Source: Bradyrhizobium iriomotense (GTDB taxonomy: Bacteria > Pseudomonadota > Alphaproteobacteria > Rhizobiales > Xanthobacteraceae). From it: a stretch of 64,000 bases of DNA. Position 1 is the stretch's first letter, and the number at the start of each line of letters is the position of its first letter. The DNA lies in the NCBI RefSeq assembly GCF_018130765.1, contig NZ_JAFCJZ010000028.1:1-64000 (forward strand). Reading direction: 5' to 3'. Below the pieces are notes generated by a model, which worked only from the letters and a program-made list of their open reading frames with translations, searched no databases and had not been told where the DNA came from. Shown here piece by piece: positions 25,773 to 34,939 of the stretch. Position numbers and translations under genes: made by a program.

Positions 25773-27191
25773 TTGTCTCAAGACCTGATCCGCGAAACCG
25801 CCTGCACCGTCGTCGACAAGCTGCGCTCCGGCGACGTCTCACCGCTCGAGCTGCTGGATGTGCTGGAGAAGCGCATCGGCGACGTCGACGGCAAGGTGAA
25901 TGCGCTGCCGATACTGTGCTTCGATCGCGCACGGACCAATGCGAAGGCGATGATGCAGAAGCCGGCCGGTGCGCGCGGACTGCTCGCGGGCCTGCCGGTG
26001 CCGATCAAGGACCTGACCGACGTCGCGGGCGTGCTGAACACGCAGGGCTCGCCGATCTTCAAGGACAACATTCCCGCGAAGTCCGACCTCATGGTCGAGA
26101 ACCTCGAGGCCAACGGCGCGGTGGTCTACGCCAAATCCAACACGCCGGAATTCGGCGCCGGCGCCAACACCTTCAACGAAGTGTTCGGCGCGACGCTCAA
26201 TCCGTGGGATACGACGAAATCGGCAGCGGGCTCGTCCGGCGGCGCGGCCGTGGCGCTTGCGACCGGTATGGCCTGGCTCGCGCAGGGCTCCGACATGGGC
26301 GGATCTTTGCGCAGCCCAGCGGCTTTCTGCGGCGTCGTCGGCATGCGGCCGAGCATCGGCCGCGTCGCACATACCCCTAAATCGGGCATCGACCGCAATC
26401 TCGGCGTCGTCGGCCCGATGGCGCGCAACGTCGAGGATCTCGCGCTGCTGCTGGATGCCATGAGCGGCGACTATGGGGATGATCCGCTGTCGCTGCCGGC
26501 GCCCGCGACCTCGTTCCTGTCGGCGGCCCAGGCGGGCAAGAAGCCGAAACGCATCGCCTACTCGCCCGATCTCGGCATCACCCCGGTTGATCCCGAAGTG
26601 AAGGCGATCACACGCAAGGCCGCCGAACGTTTCGCGGAAGCCGGCGCCATCGTCGAGGAGGCGCATCCGGACTGGCGCGAGGCGCATGAATGCTTCCACG
26701 TGCTGCGCGCCTTCGATTTCGCGATCACCAAGGCCAATCTGTTGCGTACCAAGCGCGACCTGCTTAAGCCCGAGGTGATCTGGAATATCGAGGAAGGCCT
26801 CAAGCTGACCGTCGAGCAGCTCGCGCGCGCCGAGGCGCAGCGCGTCGGCATGACCGCCCGCGCGGTCGAGTTCTTCAAGAGCTACGACCTGCTTCTGGTG
26901 CCGACGACGATCGTGCCACCCTTCCCGATCGAGAACCGCTACGTCGCCGAATGCGACGGCAAGAGGTTCGAGAACTACATCGAATGGCTCGGCATCGTCT
27001 ACGCCATCACGCTGGCCTGCTGCCCGTCGCTGTCGCTGCCGTGCGGGTTCACGGCATCGGGCCTGCCGGTCGGCGTGCAGGTCGTCGGCGCCCCGCGCGC
27101 CGATGCGCAGGTGATTGCCGGCGCGAAGGTGCTGGAAGACATTCTCGGCCTGCGCGAGACGACGCCGATCGACCCGAAGGTGAAGAGGTGA
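25773..27191 (+). CDS. Amidase (amidase-signature family)
   Basis: 472 residues with a TTG start that has a good Shine-Dalgarno (AGGTAGGAG). The Ser-cisSer-Lys triad is intact: Lys79 in PVPIKDLTD, Ser154 in AGSSGGAA and Ser177 in MGGSLRSPA, with the expected 75 and 23 residue spacings. It hydrolyses an amide, but substrate cannot be assigned (aryl, acyl or indoleacetamide types look alike). The GatA role is unlikely without gatB/gatC. It follows an SDR gene with 147 bases between them, including a repeat, so it is probably separately transcribed. Confidence 0.92.
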   Translation: MSQDLIRETACTVVDKLRSGDVSPLELLDVLEKRIGDVDGKVNALPILCFDRARTNAKAMMQKPAGARGLLAGLPVPIKDLTDVAGVLNTQGSPIFKDNIPAKSDLMVENLEANGAVVYAKSNTPEFGAGANTFNEVFGATLNPWDTTKSAAGSSGGAAVALATGMAWLAQGSDMGGSLRSPAAFCGVVGMRPSIGRVAHTPKSGIDRNLGVVGPMARNVEDLALLLDAMSGDYGDDPLSLPAPATSFLSAAQAGKKPKRIAYSPDLGITPVDPEVKAITRKAAERFAEAGAIVEEAHPDWREAHECFHVLRAFDFAITKANLLRTKRDLLKPEVIWNIEEGLKLTVEQLARAEAQRVGMTARAVEFFKSYDLLLVPTTIVPPFPIENRYVAECDGKRFENYIEWLGIVYAITLACCPSLSLPCGFTASGLPVGVQVVGAPRADAQVIAGAKVLEDILGLRETTPIDPKVKR

Positions 27192-27218
27192 CGCGAGCGG
27201 CGCGGTAAGCCCCGCGCC

Positions 27219-29471
27219 TCAGGTCGCCCCGAACTTCATCTTCGACAGCGGCAGGCTGCGCACACGCTGACCGGTCAATGCGGCAACCGCATTGGCCACG
27301 GCCGGCGGCACGCCGGGCAGCCCCGGCTCACCGATGCCGCCCATCGGCGCGCCACTTTCGACGATGCGGACGTGGACACGCGGCATGCGGTCCGGCGGCA
27401 GGATCGGATAGCCGTCGAAATTGCGCGCTTGCGGCACGCCCTTGGCGTAGACGACCTCCTCCAGCAGCGCCGAGGACAGGCCGAGCGCAACGGCCGAATT
27501 GACCTGCGCCTCGATGATGCCGGGATTGACGATGCGGCCCGGGTCGATCGCCACCCAGACGTCGTGCACGGTGACCGCGCCTCCCCTAAGCGACACTTCC
27601 GCGATCGTCGCGACCTCACTGCCGAACGGTGAAGCCATCGCGACGCCGCGTGCACGCTTGCTGCCGTCGGGCGCGGTGAAGGGACCGCGCTTCCAGCCTC
27701 CGGAGAGATCGCCGACCGCCTGCAGCAGCGTCTTGTGGCGCGGCTTGTCCGCGAGCAGGCGCAGCCGCAGATCGTACGGATCCTGCTGGCCTGCGTCGGC
27801 AACCTCGTCGAAGAACGTCTCGTAGAAGAAGTCGTTCATGGAGTGGCCGACCGAACGCCAGAAGCCGATGATCGCGGGGTCGTCGACGAGGACATGCGCA
27901 ACACGGCGATTGGGGATAGCATAGGGTTTTCCGGAGATGCCCTCGACCGCCGAACCATCGGCGGCATCCGGCTTGCGACCGAACCAGCGATCACGTGGTC
28001 CTTCGCCAACCGCCTCGGCATCCAGCGCCACCGGCAATCCCTTCGCGTCGAGGCCGGCGCGGAAACGCACAAAACCCATCGGCCGCAGCGCATCGCGCAA
28101 AAACTCTTCCTCGCGGCTCCAGATCAACTTGACCGGCCGCCCGACCGCCTTCGACAGCAGGATCGCCTGCGGGAACGGATTGGCGGTCTCGTAGATGAAG
28201 TGGCGGCCGAAGAAGCCGCCCAGCATCGGCGAATGAATTTTGACTTTCTCCGGCGGAATACCGGCAGCCTTGGCGGCAAGCACCTGGAACATTTCAGGAG
28301 CCTGGTTGGGCACCCAGAGATCCAGCGAGCCATCCTCGTTCCAGCGCGCCAGTGCCGAAGGCGGCTCGAGCTGACCGTGCGCGAGATAGGGCGCGTCATA
28401 GGTCGCGGTGACGACCTTCGCAGCGCCTTTCAGCGTGGCGGCGGCATCACCAACCGTCTCCGCGGCAATGCCCGGCCCCGGTGCGGCCGAAAGCTGCGCC
28501 CTGCGGCCTTCCGACGAAAAGTCCGACGGCATCGCGCGGCGCGTCCCCGGCGCCGCATCGGTCCACGTCACCTGCAGCGCTTCCACCGCGCGGCGCGCGT
28601 GCCACCAGCGGTCGGCGACAACAGCGACGGCGCCAGGCAGGCGATGGATCGAATGCACGCCGGGCATCGCCTTCACCTCCGCCTCATTGGCGAAGGAGCC
28701 CGGCTCCAGATCGAGGCGCGGCGCGTGTTGAACGGCGGCGCGCAGCATGCCGTCGACCTGCATGTCGATGGCATAAGCAGCCTTGCCGGTGGACTTGTCG
28801 CGCGCATCGAGACGCGCCATCGGCTTGCCGATCCAGCGGAAATCCTTGTCCGCACGCAGTGTGACATTCTCGGGCACCGGCAAGGCAGCGGCGTCCGCGG
28901 CGAGCGCACCATAATCGAGCGTGCGGCCCGATGCGGCGTGGCGCACGCGGCCGGGCTCGGTCGTGAGACTGGCCACAGGCACCTTCAGGCGGGAGGCCGC
29001 GGCCTGGAGCAGCATCTGCCGCGCCGATGCGCCGACGCGGCGCATGGTCTCGTAGCTCGATCGCACCGAGAAGCTGCCGCCGGTGAAGCGGCGGCCGCCA
29101 ACGACCTGATAATCGGCGCCGGGCGGCGCGCATTCCACCGTGAAGCGTGCCGGGTCCATGTCCAGCTCTTCGCCGACGATCTGCGCCATCGCGGTGGCGA
29201 CGCCCTGCCCGCCCTCGACGAAGGGGCTACGCAACAACACGGTGCTGTCTGTGCGGATTTCGAGGAAGGCGGAGACGCGCGGTGCCGACTTTGCCGCCGC
29301 CGCTGCATTCTGCGCCTTTGCGCCAGCGCCGGGCAATGCGACGCCGAGCACCAGCGCACCGAGCGAAGCACCAAGGAAGCCGCGGCGCGACAGGTTGACG
29401 GGCTTCTCTTCCGGCAGCTCGCCGACCGGAGCGAATTCATGGCTCATGCTGTTCATGATCGTGCGCTCCAT
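27219..29471 (-). CDS. Molybdopterin-binding subunit of xanthine dehydrogenase-family enzyme (IorB-like)
   Basis: 750 residues. A Tat signal (LSRRGFLGASLGALVLGVALPGAGAKAQ) near residues 27-55 indicates export with cofactor. The sequence matches the isoquinoline 1-oxidoreductase beta/aldehyde oxidase type: SPFVEGGQGVATAMAQIVGEEL, GRHFIYETANPFPQA, GFWRSVGHSMNDFF and the active-site Glu in GIGEPGLPGVPPAVANA. It would hydroxylate an N-heterocycle or oxidise an aldehyde in the periplasm using a molybdenum cytosine dinucleotide. Its start shares one base with the stop of the small subunit. No FAD subunit and no cytochrome gene are adjacent. Confidence 0.9.
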   Translation of the reverse strand: MERTIMNSMSHEFAPVGELPEEKPVNLSRRGFLGASLGALVLGVALPGAGAKAQNAAAAAKSAPRVSAFLEIRTDSTVLLRSPFVEGGQGVATAMAQIVGEELDMDPARFTVECAPPGADYQVVGGRRFTGGSFSVRSSYETMRRVGASARQMLLQAAASRLKVPVASLTTEPGRVRHAASGRTLDYGALAADAAALPVPENVTLRADKDFRWIGKPMARLDARDKSTGKAAYAIDMQVDGMLRAAVQHAPRLDLEPGSFANEAEVKAMPGVHSIHRLPGAVAVVADRWWHARRAVEALQVTWTDAAPGTRRAMPSDFSSEGRRAQLSAAPGPGIAAETVGDAAATLKGAAKVVTATYDAPYLAHGQLEPPSALARWNEDGSLDLWVPNQAPEMFQVLAAKAAGIPPEKVKIHSPMLGGFFGRHFIYETANPFPQAILLSKAVGRPVKLIWSREEEFLRDALRPMGFVRFRAGLDAKGLPVALDAEAVGEGPRDRWFGRKPDAADGSAVEGISGKPYAIPNRRVAHVLVDDPAIIGFWRSVGHSMNDFFYETFFDEVADAGQQDPYDLRLRLLADKPRHKTLLQAVGDLSGGWKRGPFTAPDGSKRARGVAMASPFGSEVATIAEVSLRGGAVTVHDVWVAIDPGRIVNPGIIEAQVNSAVALGLSSALLEEVVYAKGVPQARNFDGYPILPPDRMPRVHVRIVESGAPMGGIGEPGLPGVPPAVANAVAALTGQRVRSLPLSKMKFGAT

Positions 29472-29917
29472 CAGCCCTGGGCAACCTGGCGCACCGCCGC
29501 AGCGATGGCGTTATAGGTGCCGCAGCGGCAGAGATTGACCATGGCCGCCGCGATGTCCTGCTCGCTGGGCTTCGGGTTCTGCTTCAGCAGCGCGGTCGCG
29601 GCCATGACCTGACCGGACTGGCAATAGCCGCATTGCGGCACCTGGTTCGCCACCCAGGCTTCCACGACGCGGCGGCCGACGGCGTCGTCCGTGACGGCCT
29701 CGATGGTGGTGATGGCCTGGCCGGCGACACTGCCGACCGGCGTGATGCAGGATCGCGTTGCCTGGCCGTCGATCAGCACGGTGCAGGCGCCGCATTGGGC
29801 GATGCCGCAGCCATATTTGGTGCCAGTCATCCCGAGCTCGTCGCGGATCACCCATAGCAGAGGCGTATCGTCCTCCGTCTGAACCTGATGAGTCTTGCCG
29901 TTGATGATGACGTCCAT
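29471..29917 (-). CDS. (2Fe-2S)-binding small subunit of molybdenum hydroxylase (IorA-like)
   Basis: 148 residues. The plant-type cluster ligands YGCGIAQCGACTVLIDG...RSC and the second cluster ligands CGYCQSGQ...LCRCGTYN are complete. It transfers electrons from the molybdenum subunit encoded next. With 148 residues and no FAD partner, the pair fits the two-subunit IorAB type, which passes electrons to an external acceptor such as a cytochrome. It has no signal peptide and would ride with the Tat-exported large subunit. Confidence 0.93.
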   Translation of the reverse strand: MDVIINGKTHQVQTEDDTPLLWVIRDELGMTGTKYGCGIAQCGACTVLIDGQATRSCITPVGSVAGQAITTIEAVTDDAVGRRVVEAWVANQVPQCGYCQSGQVMAATALLKQNPKPSEQDIAAAMVNLCRCGTYNAIAAAVRQVAQG

Positions 29918-30145
29918 GGAAAGCCGCTCCTCGGATTGCCGCCCCGCGACCCGCCGGCCGCGCAGGGAATGCCAGACACACCGTCTGACAAGAGGCGAGC
30001 CTTACCGCGAGCGGTTCCCCTGGATAACCGGCTCAATTTCGCATGGAGTTATGAGCCGTATTGATAAATCGCGGGCGAGCGCGGCACGACCTCCCGTCGC
30101 ACCCTGCCGGTCATCGCGCGGCACGCGGGACGGTTACTCGGTTCG
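29918..30145. other. Intergenic region upstream of molybdenum hydroxylase genes
   Basis: 228 bases between the start of the small-subunit gene and the stop of the PHB depolymerase gene. Probably carries the iorAB-type promoter; no clear box, repeat or open frame was recognised. Confidence 0.4.
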
Positions 30146-31582
30146 CTATTTGGCGATCGGGCAGGAGCCGGGGGTATCGCAGCGAGGAGGCGTCGATCGC
30201 GTGGTGCCGGTCGCATCGTCGGAGCTGGGGCCCGCCGCTCCGTTCAGAATGACCGAGACACGCCAGCGATATGTTGTTTGCGGCGTCAGGCCGGAATCCC
30301 CAAAGCTCGCTCCTGTCACGTCGCCGATCGCCTGGAACGCGCCATCTGGCCCCGCACGCGAAACCCGGTAGGTTGTTACGCCATCCACTGGAGACCAGGC
30401 CAGGTCAGCGCCGCGATCCGACGTATCGATCACCGTGAGCGACTGCGGTGCCGATAGCGATGGCGCGGTCGCGCCGGCGGGCGCTGCGGCCCCGGCCGCG
30501 AGCGCATCCAGCATGGCCTTGATCGCCTTGATTTGCGATCCGGACTTCGTCACGTAGCTATCCTGATGATCGACGTAGCTCCACCAATCCCAACAGGCCT
30601 GCGGATTGCTCGGCCAGTATGAGCTGGTCTTGGTCTGCGGATAGAGAATGATCAGGTGGTTCGTATCCGCCCACGCATTGTAGCCGGCCTCATCCACGAA
30701 TTTGCGTCCGATATCGGCGACGTCCTGCTTGCATCCGTGGAGCGCGACGTGAACGCGACACGGACTGCCCTGCTCGCAATCCTGAGGTACGAACACATAG
30801 CCGGTATCGCCCATGCTCAGCGCGTCGGGCAGATGCGGCGTGGTATAGATCGATTGATCAAAGCTCTTCACCGAGCCTGCGCGCTGCGCGGGACTGGGCG
30901 GATTCAGGCGGCCGTAAATATGCTGCAGGATGACGCCGGCCTGGTCATAGCCGCATTGGTCGATATAGGGCTCCGTGTTGGCCTTGCAGTCGTTGAGCCC
31001 GGCTGCGCCCTGTTTCGTCACGACGAACGAGTGGCCCGCGCCGAGCGTGGCCTGATAGAACAAGTTGCCGCGATTGGCATCCCCCAGATAATGGCGATAG
31101 AAATCGGCGGCCGCATCGGTCGCGGCCTTGTCGACGACCGCGTCATTGTAGCCGTGAAAGAGATAGATCTTCTGCCTGCCGACATTGCTGAGCGGGTCGA
31201 TCTCGCCCGCTGCCGCCTTCGCGTCGGCCTTGGCCGTAAAATCCTTCGGATCCAGATCCGACGCCGGCCCTTTCATGCATGCACCCGTGGCCCGCCAGAT
31301 CGGCCCCCAGTACCAGGTGACAGCATCGAGCGCGTCCGCCTTCGCACACCAGTAAGGGCCGCCTGCGACCACGCCGACGCCCTTGATCACCGACGACCAC
31401 GCCGTGCCGAACTGAACGGCCATGAACGCGCCCGACGAAATTCCCGAAATCGAACTCTCACCGATCGGCGCGCGGTAGCCCCGTAACCCCTCCGCGGCAC
31501 GCGACGACACGCCGAGCGTGGTTGTGAAGATCAGGACGCAGATCAGGGCGGCGGTGAATTGCCGCAAAACGGCCACGCGCAT
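30146..31582 (-). CDS. Secreted poly(3-hydroxybutyrate) depolymerase with C-terminal fibronectin III domain
   Basis: 478 residues from ATG 31582. A signal peptide (about 1-30, ending SSRAA) precedes an esterase-type PHB depolymerase domain. The lipase-like box GISSG places the nucleophile at Ser49, close to the N-terminus as in type 2 catalytic domains. Other family motifs are VVAGGPYWCA, FHGYNDAVVD, VHVALHGCKQ and YPQTKTSSYWPSNPQACWDWW. After an Ala/Pro linker, residues about 390-470 look like a fibronectin type III module. No substrate-binding domain is obvious after it. It would degrade extracellular PHB or oligomers. Confidence 0.88.
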   Translation of the reverse strand: MRVAVLRQFTAALICVLIFTTTLGVSSRAAEGLRGYRAPIGESSISGISSGAFMAVQFGTAWSSVIKGVGVVAGGPYWCAKADALDAVTWYWGPIWRATGACMKGPASDLDPKDFTAKADAKAAAGEIDPLSNVGRQKIYLFHGYNDAVVDKAATDAAADFYRHYLGDANRGNLFYQATLGAGHSFVVTKQGAAGLNDCKANTEPYIDQCGYDQAGVILQHIYGRLNPPSPAQRAGSVKSFDQSIYTTPHLPDALSMGDTGYVFVPQDCEQGSPCRVHVALHGCKQDVADIGRKFVDEAGYNAWADTNHLIILYPQTKTSSYWPSNPQACWDWWSYVDHQDSYVTKSGSQIKAIKAMLDALAAGAAAPAGATAPSLSAPQSLTVIDTSDRGADLAWSPVDGVTTYRVSRAGPDGAFQAIGDVTGASFGDSGLTPQTTYRWRVSVILNGAAGPSSDDATGTTRSTPPRCDTPGSCPIAK

Positions 31583-31682
31583 GACAGCCTCGCCAAATCG
31601 ACCGCAGGAGCAACCTCTGGTAATACAGCTCCAGATCGGCAATCGGTGCAAGCGCAAACAAGCGGCACCAAACGAGGCACCG

Positions 31683-32789
31683 TCACTTCGGCGTTGTCGT
31701 CTCCAGGCTGCGGCTGTAGCGCGACATTGCGAAGCAAAAGACGAAATAGATCGCGGCAACGAAGATGTAGACCTCGACCGAGAACTGCTGCCAGGCCGGA
31801 TCGATGATCGCGGTCTTGGCCGTGGTGAGCAGGTCGAAGATGCCGATGATCAGGACGAGACTGGTGTCCTTGAAGAAGGCGATGAAGGTGTTGACCAGCG
31901 GCGGGATGACGTGGCGGATCGCCTGCGGCAGCACGATCAGCCGATGCTTGCGCCAGTAGGACAGCCCCAGCGCGTCGGCGGCTTCATATTGCCCGCGCGG
32001 CACGGCCTGGAGACCGCCGCGGATCACTTCGGCGAGGTAGGCGCCGGCGAACAGGATGATCGCGATCTGCGCGCGCAGCAGCTTGTCGATGTTGAAGCCG
32101 GCGGGCATGAACAGCGGAAACATCACGCTTGCCATGAACAGCAGGCTCACCAGCGGCACGCCGCGGATCAGCTCGACGTAGAGCACGCTGAGCGAGCGGA
32201 TCGCCGGCAGCTTCGAGCGCCGGCCGAGCGCCACGAGGATGCCGAGCGGGAAACCGAACGCCAATCCAAACGTCGCCAGGATCAGCGTCACCGGCAGTCC
32301 ACCCCAGCGGTCCTGCGAGACGAAGGACAGGCCGAACACGCCGCCCCACATCAAGACGCTGATCAGCGCCAGTGCACCGATCCAGAGATAGACGAGTTCG
32401 CGCCGCCAGAGCGCGCGACGGGTCGAGAGATAATACAGCGCGATGAACAGCAGCACTGCCAGCGCCGGCCGCCACTGCTCGTCGAACGGATAGGTGCCGA
32501 ACAGGATGAAGCGGTACTTTTCGGGGATGATCGCCCAGCAGGCGCCGAGACCGCGCACCGCACGGCAGGCGCTGGAATCGTTCGCCGGCGTCAGCCAGAC
32601 AGCATTGGCGATGCCCCATTGCACGAAGCTGAAGATGCCCTTGGCGAGCAGCGCCAGCAGCACGACCGTGAGAATCCCATTCGGGATCGAGGAGAACAGA
32701 TTGGTGCGCAGCCAGCGCAGCACCGGATTGCCGATCTGCGGTCGGCGGGCGGCGCGGGGTGCATCGGGGATGTCGGTGATCGCGGTCAT
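31683..32789 (-). CDS. aapM: General L-amino acid ABC transporter permease AapM
   Basis: 368 residues from ATG 32789, two bases after the aapQ stop. It has eight or so hydrophobic segments, an unusually long N-terminal half (typical of AapM/BztC) and the EAA-type loop EVIRGGLQAVPRGQYEAADALGLSYWRKHRLIVLPQAIR. With AapQ it forms the inner-membrane channel for polar or acidic amino acids. No aapP ATPase gene follows; the next gene downstream on this strand is unrelated. Confidence 0.92.
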   Translation of the reverse strand: MTAITDIPDAPRAARRPQIGNPVLRWLRTNLFSSIPNGILTVVLLALLAKGIFSFVQWGIANAVWLTPANDSSACRAVRGLGACWAIIPEKYRFILFGTYPFDEQWRPALAVLLFIALYYLSTRRALWRRELVYLWIGALALISVLMWGGVFGLSFVSQDRWGGLPVTLILATFGLAFGFPLGILVALGRRSKLPAIRSLSVLYVELIRGVPLVSLLFMASVMFPLFMPAGFNIDKLLRAQIAIILFAGAYLAEVIRGGLQAVPRGQYEAADALGLSYWRKHRLIVLPQAIRHVIPPLVNTFIAFFKDTSLVLIIGIFDLLTTAKTAIIDPAWQQFSVEVYIFVAAIYFVFCFAMSRYSRSLETTTPK

Positions 32790-32791
32790 GC

Positions 32792-33976
32792 TCAGCGCTC
32801 CACCAGCGCGATGCGCGCATTGTACCAGTTCATGAAGAAGCTGATGGAAAGGCTGATGGTCAGGAACACCGCCATGATCAGCGCGATGGCCTCGATCGCC
32901 TGCCCGGTCTGGTTCAGCGTGGTGTTGGCAACCGAGACCACGTCCTGGTAGCCGATCGCGACCGCGAGCGAGGAGTTCTTGGTCAGGTTGAGATACTGGC
33001 TCGTCATCGGCGGCACGATGACGCGGAGCGCCTGCGGCAGGATGATCTGCCGCAGCATGAAGCTCCGGCGCAGGCCGAGCGCATTGGCGGCGTCCCACTG
33101 GCCGCGCGGCACCGACTGGATGCCGCTGCGCACGATCTCGGCGATGAAGGCCGAGGTGTAGGTCACGAGCGCGATCAGCAGTGCGAAATATTCCGGCGCG
33201 AGCGTCAGCCCGCCGACGAAATTGAAGCCGCGCAGCTCTGGCCATTCGATCGTCCAGGAGACACCGAGCACCAGCGAGACGGCCGCCGGCACCGCGACGA
33301 CGAGGCCGAGCGCGAACGGCCAGGCCGGCCGCGGCCTGCCGTCGCGCATCTGTTGGGCGATCAGCCATCGCCGGATGACATAGAACACGGCCAGACCCAG
33401 CACCGCCGTGCCGAGCACCCAGAGCTGTGGCGGCCCGAACGGGATCGCCGGCAGGATCAGGCCGCGATTGGAGAGGAATACGCCCTCGACCGGCCGCCAC
33501 GCCGCGCGCGCGGCCGGCAGCGCCTGCATCAGCACGTACCAGAACAGCAGCTGGAGCAGCAGTGGGATGTCGCGGAGCGTTTCAACATAGACGGCGGCAA
33601 GCCGCGACAACAGCCAGTTGGCCGACAGCCTGGAGATGCCGACCAGCGTGCCGAGGATGGTCGCGAGCACGATGCCGATCACCGCGACCCGCAACGTGTT
33701 GGCGATGCCGACGACGAAGGCCCAGAGGTAGGTGTCCCTCGGATTGTAGGCGAGCAGGCTGTCGGCAATAGGCATCCCGGCCTCACGGCCGAGGAAGGCG
33801 AAGCCAGTGGTGATGCGGCGGGCCGACAGATTGGTGACGGTGTTGGACCAGAGGAAGGCGACAACACCGACGGCGATCCCGACCACCAGGACCTGCCAGA
33901 ACAGGCCCTTCAATTCGTTGCGCCCGAGCGCAAGGAAGCGGCGGCGCGGCGGCGGTCTGGGATGATCGGCGGTCAC
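32792..33976 (-). CDS. aapQ: General L-amino acid ABC transporter permease AapQ
   Basis: 394 residues with a GTG start (AGAAGGA upstream). It shows the AapQ/BztB length, the N-terminal RRRFLALGRNELKGLFWQ, and the EAA loop EIVRSGIQSVPRGQWDAANALGL followed by MLRQIILPQALRVIVPP. It pairs with AapM. It is divergent from the RpiR regulator, which heads an operon containing the matching binding protein, so transporter subunits are split across two divergent units under a shared 87-base control region. Confidence 0.93.
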   Translation of the reverse strand: MTADHPRPPPRRRFLALGRNELKGLFWQVLVVGIAVGVVAFLWSNTVTNLSARRITTGFAFLGREAGMPIADSLLAYNPRDTYLWAFVVGIANTLRVAVIGIVLATILGTLVGISRLSANWLLSRLAAVYVETLRDIPLLLQLLFWYVLMQALPAARAAWRPVEGVFLSNRGLILPAIPFGPPQLWVLGTAVLGLAVFYVIRRWLIAQQMRDGRPRPAWPFALGLVVAVPAAVSLVLGVSWTIEWPELRGFNFVGGLTLAPEYFALLIALVTYTSAFIAEIVRSGIQSVPRGQWDAANALGLRRSFMLRQIILPQALRVIVPPMTSQYLNLTKNSSLAVAIGYQDVVSVANTTLNQTGQAIEAIALIMAVFLTISLSISFFMNWYNARIALVER

Positions 33977-34026
33977 AGCACAAAAATCCTTCTCAAATGC
34001 AACGATTTCCGGCGGCGCACGTCAAC

Positions 34027-34055
34027 TGTTGCACCAAACTCCATTTCATGCAACA
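34027..34055. promoter_or_regulatory. Inverted repeat between aapQ and rpiR-type regulator
   Basis: TGTTGCA (34027-34033) and TGCAACA (34049-34055) form perfect 7-base arms, 15 bases apart. A third half-site ATGCAAC lies at 33997-34003 next to the aapQ start. It is a good candidate operator for the regulator that starts at 34064. Confidence 0.65.
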
Positions 34056-34063
34056 AATGTTTC

Positions 34064-34936
34064 ATGGCCGAGCCCGCGAAATCCTCGCCCCTGAGCGAAC
34101 TGCGCATCGCATTGCCATCGCTCCCCCTGCGCCTGCAGGAGGTCGGCCGCTTCGTCGCCGCCAATGATTACGACGCCACCACCCGTTCGATGCGCGACCT
34201 CGCGGCGGAGGCCGGCGCCGACCCCGCTGCTTTCACCCGGCTCGCCAAGGCGATTGGCTATTCCGGCTGGGACGAGCTGCGCGCGGCGCTGACCGAAGCC
34301 AGGCGTCCCTCACAGACCTCGCCCTTCTCCGGCAGGGCGAAGAGCCGGCGTCATGGTCCCAACGCCGACGTCGCGCTCGTCATCGACAAGCTCGAAGCCG
34401 AGGCCGCCGGCCTTCCGCGCATTCCGGCACATCCCATTGCGGAAGCGGCGCGCGCGCTGCACGACGCCAAGCGGATCTGGATCGCAGGCTATCGCAGCTG
34501 CCGCAGCGTGGCAGAGCTATTGAACTACGAGCTGCGACTCTTCCGCCCCGAGCAGGTGCAACTCGTCGGCGCATCTGGTCCTGACGATCTCGATCTCGGC
34601 GCGTTCCGTCCCGGCGAAGCCGTCATCGTCGTCGGCTTCCTGCCTTACACGCATGCGAGCGTCCGCGTCGCGCAGGCCGCTCATCGCAGCGGCGCAACGC
34701 TGATCGCGATCGCGGACAGCCTCTCGGCGCCGATGGCCGAGGGCGCCGACCACGTGCTGCTGTTCGAAGCGGCGTCATCGCCCGGCTTTTTCCCAAGTCT
34801 CACCGGCGCGATTGCGATCGCGCAGTCGCTCGCGGCGGTCACGTTCTCGCTCGGCGGCGTCGCTGCGAAGAAGCGCCTGGAAAATACCGAGGCACGACTC
34901 ACTGCTGCCTCCACCTACGTCTCGGAGAAAGGTTGA
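34064..34936 (+). CDS. MurR/RpiR family transcriptional regulator
   Basis: 290 residues from ATG 34064. The N-terminal RpiR helix-turn-helix (about 15-80: LPLRLQEVGRFVAANDYDATTRSMRDLAAEAGADPAAFTRLAKAIG) is followed by a SIS sugar-phosphate isomerase-like domain (about 110-270: RIWIAGYRSCRSVAELLNYEL, VIVVGFLPYTHASV). RpiR proteins usually sense phosphosugars, but here the neighbours are an aminotransferase and an amino acid transporter, so the effector may be different. It is 3 bases upstream of the aminotransferase gene. Longer in-frame readings run through the aapQ start and were rejected. Confidence 0.92.
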   Translation: MAEPAKSSPLSELRIALPSLPLRLQEVGRFVAANDYDATTRSMRDLAAEAGADPAAFTRLAKAIGYSGWDELRAALTEARRPSQTSPFSGRAKSRRHGPNADVALVIDKLEAEAAGLPRIPAHPIAEAARALHDAKRIWIAGYRSCRSVAELLNYELRLFRPEQVQLVGASGPDDLDLGAFRPGEAVIVVGFLPYTHASVRVAQAAHRSGATLIAIADSLSAPMAEGADHVLLFEAASSPGFFPSLTGAIAIAQSLAAVTFSLGGVAAKKRLENTEARLTAASTYVSEKG

Positions 34937-34939
34937 TCC

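Noticed and set aside
27735..29516. 593-codon open frame on the plus strand
   Set aside because: It is antisense to the molybdenum-hydroxylase large subunit and has no domain or membrane pattern.
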